Of a DNA stretch of 64,000 bases, positions 36,771-46,983 are shown in pieces. A model generated the notes under the pieces. The model did no database searches and was not told the origin of the DNA. It worked only from the letters and a program-made list of their open reading frames with translations. Source of the DNA: Romboutsia hominis (GTDB lineage Bacteria; Bacillota; Clostridia; Peptostreptococcales; Peptostreptococcaceae); contig NZ_LN650648.1 of assembly GCF_900002575.1 (NCBI RefSeq), positions 1,488,001-1,552,000 on the forward strand, in the 5' to 3' direction. Each line of letters starts with the position of its first letter. Within the stretch, counting starts at the first letter, position 1. A program made the translations under genes and the position numbers.

Positions 36771-37151
36771 CTATTTCCTTTGTTTATCTTTAGGAACTAC
36801 ACAAGTTCCAGTAGCTTTACATACAACTATAGGTCTTAGTAATACCTCTCCTGCTGAATCGCTTATATCTGATGCTGATTGTATAACCTTTCTCGCTTCA
36901 AAATTCATTTTTCTAGATGTGGTTCCAAAAGATATTAATTCTCCACTAACCTCAATATAGTCTCCTGCATATACAGGTGCTAAAAACTCTATATTGTCAT
37001 AAGATCTAAATAAGCCTTCATCTCCATCATGCTTTATAAGTATTTCTGTGGCCGCATCTTTAAATAATTTAAGTATCTTTGAACTATCTACTACATTTTT
37101 GCCATAGTTAGCATCATTTTTCCCTATCCTAACTCTTATTAAAGACTTCAT
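36771..37151 (-). CDS. 3-aminobutyryl-CoA ammonia-lyase paralogue
   Basis: A 126-residue hot-dog protein closely similar along its whole length to Kal at 28174-28554 ([53 protein letters not shown]). It may be a second 3-aminobutyryl-CoA lyase or may act on another beta-amino acyl-CoA such as beta-alanyl-CoA. AAGGAAGGGG precedes the ATG. It shares direction with nhaC2, and the 160-bp gap containing a CodY box may hold a second promoter. Confidence 0.85.
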   Translation of the reverse strand: MKSLIRVRIGKNDANYGKNVVDSSKILKLFKDAATEILIKHDGDEGLFRSYDNIEFLAPVYAGDYIEVSGELISFGTTSRKMNFEARKVIQSASDISDSAGEVLLRPIVVCKATGTCVVPKDKQRK

Positions 37152-37266
37152 TTACTTGTCCCCTTCCTTAATTTAATTTTTAACCTTTACTAAATACTAT
37201 GAAATAGACTTAGATATATATTACATAAACAACTATATATTAATTTGTAAAAAATACTACTTTTGT

Positions 37267-37324
37267 AACATGTAAAAAAGCACTAAAAATCATAATTATA
37301 ATTTTTAGTGCTTTTTTACATGTT
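37267..37324. terminator. Terminator after the DUF389 gene
   Basis: 24-bp perfect arms (core AAAAAAGCACTAAAAAT) around a 10-nt loop, 22 bp past the DUF389 stop. It separates that gene from kal2. Confidence 0.88.
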
Positions 37325-37345
37325 GATTAACTTATTATTAGTGTC

Positions 37346-38674
37346 TTATTTTTTATATTCATTATCAGTTTTAGTTTCTTTTTCTGTAGAAATCATTTGC
37401 ACATAAACTTTAACTCCATCTTCTTTAGTTCTAGCTTTAAACCAGTTTTCTATAGTAGGTATACTTTTACTTAAGGTTTCATCATTTGTATATAGTATAA
37501 GTACCGGTACTTCTTTTGAACTATTAGTATCACTAGTTACATATCCTAAATATACTTCTTTTATCTGAGGATAAATAACTTTTATTTCTTTTGATATTTC
37601 TTGCACATTTGTATCTTCTTTTATATCACCTGTCTTATTAGATACATTATTATCCTTTATAAATATATTACTTTGATTTTTTATATCAGATATATACTTT
37701 TCTATATCAGATATGCTTCCTTCATCTTGCTTTATTATTAAATCCATATCTTTAAATCCATAATTATGTAAATTATTTTCTAAAATTTTAAATTCATTTC
37801 TTGATATTTTTTCTCCAATTAATGCTAAAGTTATAGTGTTATTTTTTGTATTTATGTTTTTTTCTATTACATATTGATCTTTTAATTCTGTATTAATAAA
37901 AGCATCTAAATTACTTTCATCTATTGTTTCTTGTATCATATTAAGTGCAGAAAATACGCTAGGTATCATAACTATTACAGCTGTAATTAATATAATTCTT
38001 TTTACCTTATGTTGTTTTTCATCATCTAAATTAGTTCTAGCTGGTAAATTTAATGCTTTTGTAACTATAAAAGTTGACGTTATTATAAAAAAGCAATTAA
38101 TAAAAAATAAATATCCTGCACCAAGAAATATATGATAATTTTTAGTAGCAAGTCCATATCCTGCTGTACAAAGTGGTGGCATAAGTGCAGTAGCTATAGC
38201 AACTCCCGGTATTACGTTACTAATTTTATTACGAGTTAGTCCAACCATTCCTGCTATACCACCAACAAAAGCTATTATAACGTCCCATATAGTTGGACTA
38301 GTCCTTGCTAATATTTCACTACCTGCTGTTGTTATTGGTGTTATTGAAAAATAAAATGTAGATGTTATTATACTTATAAAAACTGATATTGTTAGTATTT
38401 TAAAAGCTTCTTTTAATAACTTTAAATTATAAGTACCTACACCATAGCCTATACCTATAATAGAACCCATAAGTGGTGATATAAGCATAGCACCTATTAT
38501 TACTGCAGTAGAGTTCATATTAAGTCCAACAGATGCTATTATTATTGCACATATTAGTATTATAAAGTTTGCACCGTGTACATTCATTCCTTCTAATATG
38601 TTTTCATGTATCTCCTCATTGGTGGCTTGGTTTCTAGTAAATTCATATATAAAATTTTCTTTACTAAATTTCAT
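37346..38674 (-). CDS. DUF389/TIGR00341 membrane protein
   Basis: A 442-residue protein with about seven membrane helices in the first half. Family stretches are MNSTAVIIGAMLISPLMGSI, GGIAGMVGLTRNKISNVIPGVAIATALMPPLCTAGYG and the following NYHIFLGAGYLFFIN; the longer piece is cited by position only loosely, about residues 140-180. A soluble C-terminal half follows (from ~250). The function of the family is unknown. It appears monocistronic with its own terminator. Confidence 0.8.
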   Translation of the reverse strand: MKFSKENFIYEFTRNQATNEEIHENILEGMNVHGANFIILICAIIIASVGLNMNSTAVIIGAMLISPLMGSIIGIGYGVGTYNLKLLKEAFKILTISVFISIITSTFYFSITPITTAGSEILARTSPTIWDVIIAFVGGIAGMVGLTRNKISNVIPGVAIATALMPPLCTAGYGLATKNYHIFLGAGYLFFINCFFIITSTFIVTKALNLPARTNLDDEKQHKVKRIILITAVIVMIPSVFSALNMIQETIDESNLDAFINTELKDQYVIEKNINTKNNTITLALIGEKISRNEFKILENNLHNYGFKDMDLIIKQDEGSISDIEKYISDIKNQSNIFIKDNNVSNKTGDIKEDTNVQEISKEIKVIYPQIKEVYLGYVTSDTNSSKEVPVLILYTNDETLSKSIPTIENWFKARTKEDGVKVYVQMISTEKETKTDNEYKK

Positions 38675-38781
38675 AAATTTCCTCCTGAGCTATATAATGT
38701 CCTATTTAATATATTTAAATTTACTATATTATGGTACAATTTGCAAGTAATTAGATTTCTAATCTATATTATATATATTAT

Positions 38782-39549
38782 TTATAATTTTATTGCCTTC
38801 GTAGCTATATAAGTATCTATATATTTTCCTAATATATCATCTTCTATCTTATCTTCATAAAATCCACCTATTACAAAACCTGCTTCAATTTGACCTCCTA
38901 TTTGACTATAAAGTGTATGCCCAAACTCTAAAGGTTCTTTATTTTTTATAAATTCTTCTAGTTTTTCTTTTGGCAGTTGCTTTATATCTGAATAAGGTAT
39001 AGTGTTTGCTACTGCTAAATTACCTTTTTCCCATTCATATAAATCGAATATATATACTATAGGATTTGTAAATCCAGCTATTAGCACACCACCCTTTGTA
39101 AGTACTCTGTAGCACTCTTTCCAAGTCTTTTCTATATTATCTATAAATGTGTTTGATACTGGATGAAATATAAAATCAAAGCTTTCATCCTCAAATCTTG
39201 ATAAATCTCTCATATCACCTTGTTCTAAATCTATTTTAAGATTATCTCTTTTACTTACAAGCTCATCTTTTAATAGCTGTTCTTTGCTATTATCAAATAC
39301 GGTTACATTTGACCCTAGTGCAGAAAAAATTGGTCCTTGTTGTCCTCCACCACATGCTAGGCAAAGTACCTTTTTATCCTTTATGTTCCCTATCCACTCT
39401 TTAGGTACTAATTTTGTTGGTGTTAATAATAGTTTATATTCTCCATTTCTTGCTTTATCTACATCTTCACTACTTACAGGCATTGTCCACTTATTTCCTT
39501 TTTTAACCTCATTATCCCAAGCATTACTATTATATTTTAATATATCCAT
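38782..39549 (-). CDS. Class I SAM-dependent methyltransferase
   Basis: A 255-residue Rossmann methyltransferase. Motif I is VLCLACGGGQQGPI near residue 60, the acidic motif II is VTVFDNS, DFIFHPVSNTF follows motif III, and YRVLTKGGVLIAGF is the post-motif strand. The start is ATG 39549 behind GAGGAGGGAGAT; the open frame runs 30 codons upstream without a site. The substrate is unknown, and the gene is not obviously linked to its neighbours. Confidence 0.82.
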   Translation of the reverse strand: MDILKYNSNAWDNEVKKGNKWTMPVSSEDVDKARNGEYKLLLTPTKLVPKEWIGNIKDKKVLCLACGGGQQGPIFSALGSNVTVFDNSKEQLLKDELVSKRDNLKIDLEQGDMRDLSRFEDESFDFIFHPVSNTFIDNIEKTWKECYRVLTKGGVLIAGFTNPIVYIFDLYEWEKGNLAVANTIPYSDIKQLPKEKLEEFIKNKEPLEFGHTLYSQIGGQIEAGFVIGGFYEDKIEDDILGKYIDTYIATKAIKL

Positions 39550-39652
39550 ATATCTCCCTCCTCTATTATAATTACTAACAATTCCTATAATTTTTCTCAT
39601 CAAATTTTTTAAATTTATACAATTAAATATAAATACCATATTTTAACTAAAA

Positions 39653-39695
39653 AAGGATATCTCTTTTAATTCTTAAAACTTTTAGAGATATCCTT
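39653..39695 (-). terminator. Terminator of the kor-mcm-mmd operon
   Basis: AAGGATATCTC (39653-39663) pairs with GAGATATCCTT (39685-39695). On the minus strand the stem is followed by a T-run (39649-39652 region), 17 bp past the mmdB stop. Confidence 0.75.
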
Positions 39696-39711
39696 CGTCT
39701 ACTAAATATAT

Positions 39712-40896
39712 TTATCCAAATAAACTAAGAAGTATTCCTGCCGCTACTGCTGAACCTATAACTCCAGCAACATTTGGTCCCATCGCATACATAAGTATGA
39801 AATTGCCTGGATTTTCTTCTTGTGCTACTTTATGAGCAACCCTTGCAGCCATAGGAACTGCTGATACTCCTGCTGCTCCTATAAGTGGATTTACTTTATC
39901 TTTGCTAAATTTATTCATTAATTTTGCAAATAATACACCTGATCCAGTTCCTATACTAAATGCTATTATACCAAGTACAAATATTTTTATAGTTTGCATG
40001 CTTAAAAATATTTCTGCCTCTGCTGATGCTCCAACTGCTAATCCTAAAAATATAGTTATCATATTCATTAAAGCATTACTTGCAGTATCTGATAATCTAT
40101 CTGTAACCATACACTCTTTAAGTAAATTTCCAAACATAAGAAGTCCTATCAATGTAGCTGCTGATGGCAATAATAGTGATACTACTATTGTTACTGCTAT
40201 TGGAAATATTATTTTTGTTTTTTTAGACACCAACTTTGATTGTGTCATAACTATACTTCTTTCTTCTTTAGTTGTTAAAGCTTTCATAATCGGTGGTTGA
40301 ATAATTGGTACTAGTGCCATATAAGAATATGCAGCAACTGCTATAGGTGCTAATAAGTGAGATGCTAACTTTGTCGTTAAGTATATTGCAGTAGGTCCAT
40401 CAGCTCCACCAATTATTCCTATTGATGATGCTTCAAGCCCAGTAAATCCTAAGAGTAATGCTCCTATAAATGTAAAGAATATCCCAAATTGAGCTGCTGC
40501 TCCTAGTAACATGGTTTTAGGATTTGCTATTAATGGCCCAAAGTCTGTGCATGCTCCTACACCTAGAAATATTAGTGGTGGAAATATTCCAAGCTTTGCA
40601 CCTTGATATAAATAATGTAAAAGTCCTCCTGGTGATTTAGTATTTATAGTTCCATTTATAGCTTCATTTGTTAATTCTAAATTACTAATTGATGATATTG
40701 GCCCATTCATAACACCTGCCAACGGAAGGTTTGTAAGTAACATACCAAAAGCTATGGGTACTAATAATAATGGTTCAAATTCTTTTGCTATTGCTAAATA
40801 TAATAAAATACAAGCAATAAAAATCATAATTATTTGTTGCCATGATATATTAACAATCCCCATAGATGAAATAAAATTATTTATAACTTCTATCAC
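39712..40896 (-). CDS. mmdB: Methylmalonyl-CoA decarboxylase beta subunit, Na+ pump
   Basis: Integral membrane carboxybiotin decarboxylase, 394 residues (OadB/MmdB/GcdB family). It couples decarboxylation of carboxybiotin to Na+ export. The key loop GIIGGADGPTAIYLTTKLA carries the conserved aspartate for Na+/H+ movement, and NPLIGAAGVSAVPMAARVA is the C-terminal hallmark. It is the last gene of the operon, 154 bp after mmdC; that gap has only a weak hairpin. Confidence 0.9.
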   Translation of the reverse strand: MIEVINNFISSMGIVNISWQQIIMIFIACILLYLAIAKEFEPLLLVPIAFGMLLTNLPLAGVMNGPISSISNLELTNEAINGTINTKSPGGLLHYLYQGAKLGIFPPLIFLGVGACTDFGPLIANPKTMLLGAAAQFGIFFTFIGALLLGFTGLEASSIGIIGGADGPTAIYLTTKLASHLLAPIAVAAYSYMALVPIIQPPIMKALTTKEERSIVMTQSKLVSKKTKIIFPIAVTIVVSLLLPSAATLIGLLMFGNLLKECMVTDRLSDTASNALMNMITIFLGLAVGASAEAEIFLSMQTIKIFVLGIIAFSIGTGSGVLFAKLMNKFSKDKVNPLIGAAGVSAVPMAARVAHKVAQEENPGNFILMYAMGPNVAGVIGSAVAAGILLSLFG

Positions 40897-41050
40897 GGGT
40901 AAGTCCCCCTTTTTCTATTCTAGGAAATTGTAATTTTCCCTATTCTGATAAGTTTGATTTTACGTACTATAAAAACTCTCCTCTATCTTAATCTTTTGCT
41001 CAAATTATATGTAATATAAAGTATTTGTAGTTTTATTATAATCTAAAGTA

Positions 41051-41440
41051 CTATTTTATAGATAAAAGTATATCTCCAACACTTACAGATGCTCCTTTTG
41101 AAACATTAACAGATGTAACTGTTCCGTCAGAATCTGCCATTATTTCATTTTCCATTTTCATAGCTTCAAGTATTAATAAAACTTGACCTTTTTTTACACT
41201 ATCTCCTTCTTTGACTTTAACATCGCATATAGTTCCTGGCATTGGAGCATTTACTTGACCAGAACTATTTGAGGCTTTAGGTGATGATTGAGCTTTATTT
41301 TGTACTTTAGATGCTTTATCTATTTGGTGTGTACTTTGTGCTTGTGGTACTTTTGAAATATGACTCGCTACGCTACTTAGTTCTTCTACTTCTACTTCAT
41401 ATGTATTTCCATTAACTGTTATATTATATTTTTTTATCAT
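41051..41440 (-). CDS. mmdC: Biotin carboxyl carrier (gamma) subunit
   Basis: A 129-residue biotinyl carrier. The biotin-attachment motif EAMKMENEI lies near residue 95, and a flexible Ala/Ser/Gln-rich linker (residues 25-62) precedes the lipoyl-like domain. It shuttles carboxybiotin from MmdA in the cytoplasm to the membrane pump MmdB. Confidence 0.92.
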   Translation of the reverse strand: MIKKYNITVNGNTYEVEVEELSSVASHISKVPQAQSTHQIDKASKVQNKAQSSPKASNSSGQVNAPMPGTICDVKVKEGDSVKKGQVLLILEAMKMENEIMADSDGTVTSVNVSKGASVSVGDILLSIK

Positions 41441-41461
41441 TATTAAACTCCCCCTGCTACT

Positions 41462-41845
41462 TTATTTAGTAGTACTTTTAGTCATTCTTTCCCAATTTGT
41501 TTTTGAGTTATTAGTCCTAGATATTTTTCTTACTATTATATTATTTGTACTATTTCCAGTTGAAGCTGCTATTGCTGCAGTTATTACGGATACTAATTCT
41601 TCTATACTTTCATCTTTTTTAAATTCATTACTTTCTGTCATAGTTTCTTTCTCAGTACTATCCTTAAGCTTAGCTTGTGATTTTTCACTTTGAAGTAACT
41701 TTATTATAGCTGTTATAACTAATAAAATTATAAAAACTACGCTCATAGACAGTAATGCTACACTAACACCTGCTAATAATGTTTCTCCTATTGATAATGT
41801 TATTGTAGGATCTTTTAAAGTTTCTAATAATTGACTAATATTCAT
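41462..41845 (-). CDS. mmdD: OadG-like delta subunit of the decarboxylase
   Basis: A 127-residue protein with a single membrane helix near the N-terminus (LLAGVSVALLSMSVVFIIL) and a charged, low-complexity cytoplasmic tail, as in OadG/MmdD subunits that assemble the complex. The position between mmdA and mmdC supports the call, although the sequence family is weakly conserved. Confidence 0.8.
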   Translation of the reverse strand: MNISQLLETLKDPTITLSIGETLLAGVSVALLSMSVVFIILLVITAIIKLLQSEKSQAKLKDSTEKETMTESNEFKKDESIEELVSVITAAIAASTGNSTNNIIVRKISRTNNSKTNWERMTKSTTK

Positions 41846-41859
41846 ATATTACCACCTTC

Positions 41860-43407
41860 CTATAAAGGTATATTTCCATGTTTTTTAGGCGGTCTTTCTT
41901 CTCTTTTAGATGATAATGTATCAAGTGCATCAGCTATTCTTACTCTTGAGTATGCAGGTTCTATTACATCATCTAAATATCCTCTTTCTGCTGCTTTGTA
42001 TGGAGTTGCAAACTCATCACTATATTCATTTATCTTAACTTCTCTCATTTCTTTAGGATTTTGGGCATTTTTTATATCATTTTTAAATATTATATTTGCT
42101 GCACCACTTGGTCCCATAACTGCAACTTCAGCACTTGGCCAAGCAAGTACCATATCTGCTCCCAGATCTTTTGAACACATAGCAAGATATGAACCACCAT
42201 AAGCTTTTCTAGTTATTAAAGTTATTTTTGGTACTGTAGCTTCACTATATGCATAAAGCATTTTTGCACCATGTCTTATTATCCCTCCATACTCTTGAGA
42301 TGTTCCTGGTAAAAATCCTGGTACATCTACTAATGTAATTATCGGAATATTAAAAGCATCGCAAGTTCTTATAAACCTTGCACTTTTATCTGATGCATTT
42401 ATATCAAGTGATCCTGCCATAACTTTTGGTTGATTTGCAATTATACCAATACTTTCTCCGTTTACTCTTGCAAATCCAGTTATCATATTTTGTGCAAAAT
42501 ATGGTTGGACTTCATAGAAATCACACTCATCTACTATTTCATATATTATTTCTTTCATATCATATGGATTTTTGGCATCATCTGGAATTATGCTGTTTAA
42601 TATATCATTTTTTCTATTGGCATCATCTATTGTATCTATTATTGGAGCTTTCTCTGAGTTGTTTGATGGTAAAAAACTAAGCAGTTTTCTTATTTGTTGT
42701 ATACAATCCTCATCGTTATTTGCTATAAAGTGAGCTACTCCAGAAGTAGTATTATGAGTAGATGCTCCACCTAAACTTTCAGCACTAACTTCTTCACCTG
42801 TTACTGTTTTTATAACCTGTGGACCTGTTATAAACATTTGACTAGTTTTATCTACCATATATATAAAATCTGTCAGTGCCGGTGAATATACTGCACCTCC
42901 TGCACAAGGACCCATAATTGCAGATATTTGTGGTACTACCCCCGATGCTATTGTGTTTTTATAAAATATCTCTCCGTATCCAGCTAATGCATCAACGCCT
43001 TCTTGTATTCTAGCTCCTCCTGAATCGTTAAGCCCTACTACTGGAGCTCCAACTTTAAGTGCCATATCCATAACTTTGCCTATTTTTTTAGCATGCATCT
43101 CACCTAAAGACCCACCAAGTACTGTAAAATCTTGTGCAAATGCACAAACTAATCTCCCCTCAACTTTACCATATCCGCATATTACACCTTCACCTGGTAC
43201 TTCTTGTTTTTCCATACCAAAATTTGAACATCTATGTTTTACAAATGCATCTAATTCAACAAAAGTATTTTCATCAAATAATAAATTTAATCTTTCTCTT
43301 GCAGTTAATTTTCCTGATGCATGTTGTTTATCTATTCTCTTTTGCCCACCTCCTAGTTCTATCTTACTTCTTTTTTCATAAAGTAGATTTAACTTTTCTT
43401 GTGACAC
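41860..43407 (-). CDS. mmdA: Methylmalonyl-CoA decarboxylase alpha subunit (carboxyltransferase)
   Basis: A 515-residue acyl-CoA carboxyltransferase that moves the carboxyl of (S)-methylmalonyl-CoA to biotin. It has the two crotonase-like halves typical of MmdA/PccB: GSLGEMHAKKIGKVMDMAL and GGARIQEGVDALAGYGEIF in the first, and PGFLPGTSQEYGGIIRHGAKML in the second. The neighbouring mutase and epimerase fix methylmalonyl-CoA as the probable substrate. Confidence 0.93.
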   Translation of the reverse strand: MSQEKLNLLYEKRSKIELGGGQKRIDKQHASGKLTARERLNLLFDENTFVELDAFVKHRCSNFGMEKQEVPGEGVICGYGKVEGRLVCAFAQDFTVLGGSLGEMHAKKIGKVMDMALKVGAPVVGLNDSGGARIQEGVDALAGYGEIFYKNTIASGVVPQISAIMGPCAGGAVYSPALTDFIYMVDKTSQMFITGPQVIKTVTGEEVSAESLGGASTHNTTSGVAHFIANNDEDCIQQIRKLLSFLPSNNSEKAPIIDTIDDANRKNDILNSIIPDDAKNPYDMKEIIYEIVDECDFYEVQPYFAQNMITGFARVNGESIGIIANQPKVMAGSLDINASDKSARFIRTCDAFNIPIITLVDVPGFLPGTSQEYGGIIRHGAKMLYAYSEATVPKITLITRKAYGGSYLAMCSKDLGADMVLAWPSAEVAVMGPSGAANIIFKNDIKNAQNPKEMREVKINEYSDEFATPYKAAERGYLDDVIEPAYSRVRIADALDTLSSKREERPPKKHGNIPL

Positions 43408-43456
43408 AAAACCACCCCCAAAACTTTAGTTAATGTATTAAATGGTAAAGCAAATT

Positions 43457-43867
43457 TTATTTTCTTTCGCTTAGCTCAAGTAACACTCCATCAGTTCCTT
43501 TTGGATGACAGAAAGCTATTTTTGCATTTCCTGCTCCATATCTCGGTACTTCATCTATCATTTTATACCCTTTAGCTTTAACTTCTTCTATTGCTTTTTC
43601 TATATTATCTACTCTTATTGCTACGTGTTGTATTCCACCGCGTCCATTATTTTTATCTATAAATTTAGCTATAGGTCCATCTTCAGTAGTTGATTCTAGT
43701 AATTCAAGTTCAGTATCTCCAACTGGTAAAAATGCTACTCTGACTTTTTGTTCATTTATAATTTCTGTACCTTCACAATTTATTCCTAATACATCTTCAT
43801 AAAATTTTAAACTTTCTTCTAAGTTATTTACAGCTATCCCCACATGATCTACTTTTAATATTTCCAT
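43457..43867 (-). CDS. mce: Methylmalonyl-CoA epimerase
   Basis: A 136-residue vicinal-oxygen-chelate enzyme converting (R)- to (S)-methylmalonyl-CoA. Metal ligands are visible: His in VDHVGIAV, Glu in LELLE and the second His in [10 protein letters not shown], plus Glu in GVLLELSE. It sits between meaB and mmdA, exactly where the pathway needs it. Confidence 0.95.
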   Translation of the reverse strand: MEILKVDHVGIAVNNLEESLKFYEDVLGINCEGTEIINEQKVRVAFLPVGDTELELLESTTEDGPIAKFIDKNNGRGGIQHVAIRVDNIEKAIEEVKAKGYKMIDEVPRYGAGNAKIAFCHPKGTDGVLLELSERK

Positions 43868-43876
43868 AGTTTCCTC

Positions 43877-44815
43877 CTAATCATTAATTATCTTTTCAAC
43901 TAATATATCGCTAAGCGAATATATATCTATTTCCTTAGTTATAGTTTTATCTAAAAGCTCATTGACTTCGTTTGTATATTCTAGTTCTTTAACGAGCTTT
44001 GAAATCTTTCTTTGTACTAATTCTTTTACTTCTAATTTGTTTCGCTCAAATCTTTTTTTAGTTAGTTCGCCACTACTTTCTAAATAATTTTTATGCTTTA
44101 TTATATTTTTAAAAGTAGTATCTATACCTTCTCCAGTTTCTGCTACACATAAGTTTACCGGTGGTCTAAATTTCCAATCTTTTTTAAAATCAAGCATCAT
44201 TTCTATTTCTAAGGCTGTTTTTTTCGCTCCATCCTTATCAGCCTTATTTATAACAAATACATCTCCAATTTCCATAACACCAGCTTTTATTGCTTGTATA
44301 TCGTCTCCAAGACCTGGAACCATAATCATAAGTGTAGTGTCAGAGTTTTTTACTATATCGATTTCCGATTGCCCAACTCCTACAGTTTCTATAAATATAA
44401 AGTCACACCCATAAGCATCAAGTATTTTTACAGCAGATTGTGTTGCATTTGATAGACCACCTAGGCTACCCCTTGTCCCCATAGACCTTATAAATACACC
44501 TTTGTCTAAGCTTAAATCATTCATTCTTACTCTATCTCCAAGTATTGCTCCTTTTGTAAAAGGGCTTGTTGGGTCTATTGCAATTATACCGACTTTGTTT
44601 CCTTTACTTCTTATGTGTTTTACTAACTTATCCGTCATTGTAGATTTTCCTGCACCGGGAGGGCCTGTTATTCCCACTATATAAGCCCTTCCAGTATATT
44701 TATATATTTCTTTTAGGTACTTTTCATATCCATTTATTTCATTTTCTACAATAGTAATAAGCCTAGCACAATCCCTTTTTTTACCTTCTATAACTTTTTT
44801 TACTATATCACTCAT
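43877..44815 (-). CDS. meaB: MeaB-type GTPase chaperone of methylmalonyl-CoA mutase
   Basis: G3E-family GTPase, 312 residues (MeaB/ArgK/MMAA). The P-loop is GITGPPGAGKSTMTDKL, then VGIIAIDPTSPFTKGAILGDR in overlapping parts, ETVGVGQSEI as switch/Walker B and NKADKDGA as the base-recognition motif. It protects and reloads AdoCbl-dependent mutase. It lies next to the cobalamin-binding subunit gene. Confidence 0.94.
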   Translation of the reverse strand: MSDIVKKVIEGKKRDCARLITIVENEINGYEKYLKEIYKYTGRAYIVGITGPPGAGKSTMTDKLVKHIRSKGNKVGIIAIDPTSPFTKGAILGDRVRMNDLSLDKGVFIRSMGTRGSLGGLSNATQSAVKILDAYGCDFIFIETVGVGQSEIDIVKNSDTTLMIMVPGLGDDIQAIKAGVMEIGDVFVINKADKDGAKKTALEIEMMLDFKKDWKFRPPVNLCVAETGEGIDTTFKNIIKHKNYLESSGELTKKRFERNKLEVKELVQRKISKLVKELEYTNEVNELLDKTITKEIDIYSLSDILVEKIIND

Positions 44816-44828
44816 AATTTCACCTTTA

Positions 44829-45227
44829 TTATAATTCTCTTTTGAGATTTTCTTTTATAAACTCTATAGTAACTGTTGTTGGAGTTCCTGGTGTAAAAAT
44901 TTGTGCTATACCTTTTTCTTTTAAAAAAGGTATATCTTCTTCTGGAATAACGCCTCCACCTATTACCAAAATATCGTCTGCCTCTTCAGATCTTAATAAT
45001 TCTACGACCTTTGGTAATAAATGATTATGTGCACCAGATAGTATGCTCATAGCCACAACATCTACATCTTCCTGGATTGCAGCTTGAACTATTTGATATG
45101 GAGTTTGACGAAGGCCTGTGTATATAACTTCCATCCCTGCATCTCTTAGTGCTCTAGCTATTACTTTAGCTCCCCTGTCATGTCCATCTAAGCCTGGTTT
45201 TGCAACTAATACTCTTATTGGTCTCAT
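44829..45227 (-). CDS. mcmB: Methylmalonyl-CoA mutase, cobalamin-binding subunit
   Basis: A 132-residue B12-binding domain carried as a separate protein. The axial-ligand motif DGHDRGAK is at about residue 15, followed by [12 protein letters not shown] and [10 protein letters not shown]. It complements the catalytic subunit encoded just upstream. Split mutases of this type are common in archaea and some clostridia, in contrast to the fused ~700-residue form. Confidence 0.94.
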   Translation of the reverse strand: MRPIRVLVAKPGLDGHDRGAKVIARALRDAGMEVIYTGLRQTPYQIVQAAIQEDVDVVAMSILSGAHNHLLPKVVELLRSEEADDILVIGGGVIPEEDIPFLKEKGIAQIFTPGTPTTVTIEFIKENLKREL

Positions 45228-45247
45228 TTGTATTCCTCCTTAAATCA

Positions 45248-46918
45248 CTATATCATTACCGTTTGTTTATATTCACCAAATTCAGCTCTCATAACTTTGC
45301 ATATTTCCCCTAATGTGGCATAACTTTCTACTGCATCTAGTATATATGGCATTATATTTTCATTGGAGTTACAAGCTTTTCTTAAAGCTTCTAAGTTTTT
45401 TTGTACTTTTTCATTATCTCTACTCTCTTTTAATTTTCTTATCTTTTCTTTTTGTCTTTCACCAACCATAGGATCAACCTTGAGAAGTCCCTTTGGAGCT
45501 TCTTCTTCTATCTGGAATTTATTTACTCCAACTATTATTCTTTCATTATTTTCTATTTCTTTTTGATATCTATATGCACTATCCATTATTTCTTGTTGAA
45601 TAAATCCTTTTTCTATGGCTTGTGGTGCTCCTCCTAAGTTGTCTATTTTATTTATTAATTCTAAAGCCTTTTGTTCTATATTATTAGTTAAGCTTTCTAC
45701 ATAATAAGAACCAGCTAGTGGGTCTATGCTATCTGCTACTCCACTTTCATTTGCCACTATTTGTTGCGTTCTAAGTGCTACTCTTACTGAATCTTCTGTT
45801 GGTAGAGCTAATGCCTCATCTTTTGAATTAGTATGAAGTGATTGTGTTCCTCCAAGAACTGCTGCTAATGTTTGAATTGCTACTCTTACTATATTATTTT
45901 CTGGTTGTTGTGCAGTTAGTGTACAACCTGCCGTTTGGGTGTGAAATTTAAGCGACCATGATTTTGGATTTTGTGCATTAAATCTTTCTTTCATTATTTT
46001 TGCCCATAATCTCCTTGCTGCCCTAAACTTTGCAACCTCTTCTAATAAATTATTATGTGCATTAAAGAAAAATGATAATCTTGGCGCAAAATCATCAACA
46101 TTAAGTCCTGCTTCTATAGCAGAATTAACATAGGCTATACCATCAGCTAAAGTAAATGCTACTTCCTGAACTGCATTTGCTCCAGCTTCTCTTATATGAT
46201 ACCCTGATATACTTATAGTGTTCCATTTTGGTACCTCTTTTGAACAATACTCAAATATATCAGTTATTAGCCTCATAGAAGGCTTTACAGGGAATATATA
46301 AGTTCCTCTTGCTACATATTCTTTTAATATGTCGTTTTGAATAGTTCCTCTTAACTTATTAGCACTTACACCTTGCTTTTTGGCTACTGCTATATACATT
46401 GCAAGAAGAACTGATGCTGGTGCATTTATAGTCATCGATGTTGATACTTTATCTAGTGGTATTGAGTCAAATAATATTTCCATATCAGCTAATGAATCTA
46501 TACAAACTCCAACTTTGCCTACTTCACCTTCAGATATATCATCATCTGAGTCATATCCCATTTGAGTTGGTAAATCAAATGCTACTGAAAGTCCCATAGA
46601 ACCTTGTTCTATTAAATATTTGTATCTTTTGTTTGATTCTTCAGCAGTTGCAAATCCAGCATACATTCTCATAGTCCAAAACTTACTTCTATACATTGTA
46701 GGTTGAACACCTCTTGTAAATGGATATTGCCCTGGATAACCTAAATCTTTTTCATAGTCCATATTTACATCAATTGGTGTATATAGTCTTTTTACTTCTT
46801 CTCCTGTATCAAATGTAAATATTTCTTTTCTTTCTGAAAATTTACTTAAACTCTTATTAACCTTATTTTCTTCCCATTTTTTTAAGTTTACTTGTATCTC
46901 ATCTTTGTTATTTGTCAT
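45248..46918 (-). CDS. mcmA: Methylmalonyl-CoA mutase, catalytic subunit
   Basis: A 556-residue TIM-barrel subunit, near the standard N-terminal half length. It contains [25 protein letters not shown] (about residues 80-104, cited by position), [12 protein letters not shown] and [17 protein letters not shown], which line the substrate channel. The conserved Tyr/Arg of the first motif are present, favouring methylmalonyl-CoA over isobutyryl-CoA substrates, though the latter cannot be fully excluded by eye. It interconverts succinyl-CoA and (R)-methylmalonyl-CoA. Confidence 0.92.
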   Translation of the reverse strand: MTNNKDEIQVNLKKWEENKVNKSLSKFSERKEIFTFDTGEEVKRLYTPIDVNMDYEKDLGYPGQYPFTRGVQPTMYRSKFWTMRMYAGFATAEESNKRYKYLIEQGSMGLSVAFDLPTQMGYDSDDDISEGEVGKVGVCIDSLADMEILFDSIPLDKVSTSMTINAPASVLLAMYIAVAKKQGVSANKLRGTIQNDILKEYVARGTYIFPVKPSMRLITDIFEYCSKEVPKWNTISISGYHIREAGANAVQEVAFTLADGIAYVNSAIEAGLNVDDFAPRLSFFFNAHNNLLEEVAKFRAARRLWAKIMKERFNAQNPKSWSLKFHTQTAGCTLTAQQPENNIVRVAIQTLAAVLGGTQSLHTNSKDEALALPTEDSVRVALRTQQIVANESGVADSIDPLAGSYYVESLTNNIEQKALELINKIDNLGGAPQAIEKGFIQQEIMDSAYRYQKEIENNERIIVGVNKFQIEEEAPKGLLKVDPMVGERQKEKIRKLKESRDNEKVQKNLEALRKACNSNENIMPYILDAVESYATLGEICKVMRAEFGEYKQTVMI

Positions 46919-46983
46919 AAGCTTCCCCCCCTATACCTAATTAATAAAATTAAAATATTTTAATATTTTATTAAACTTTTAAT

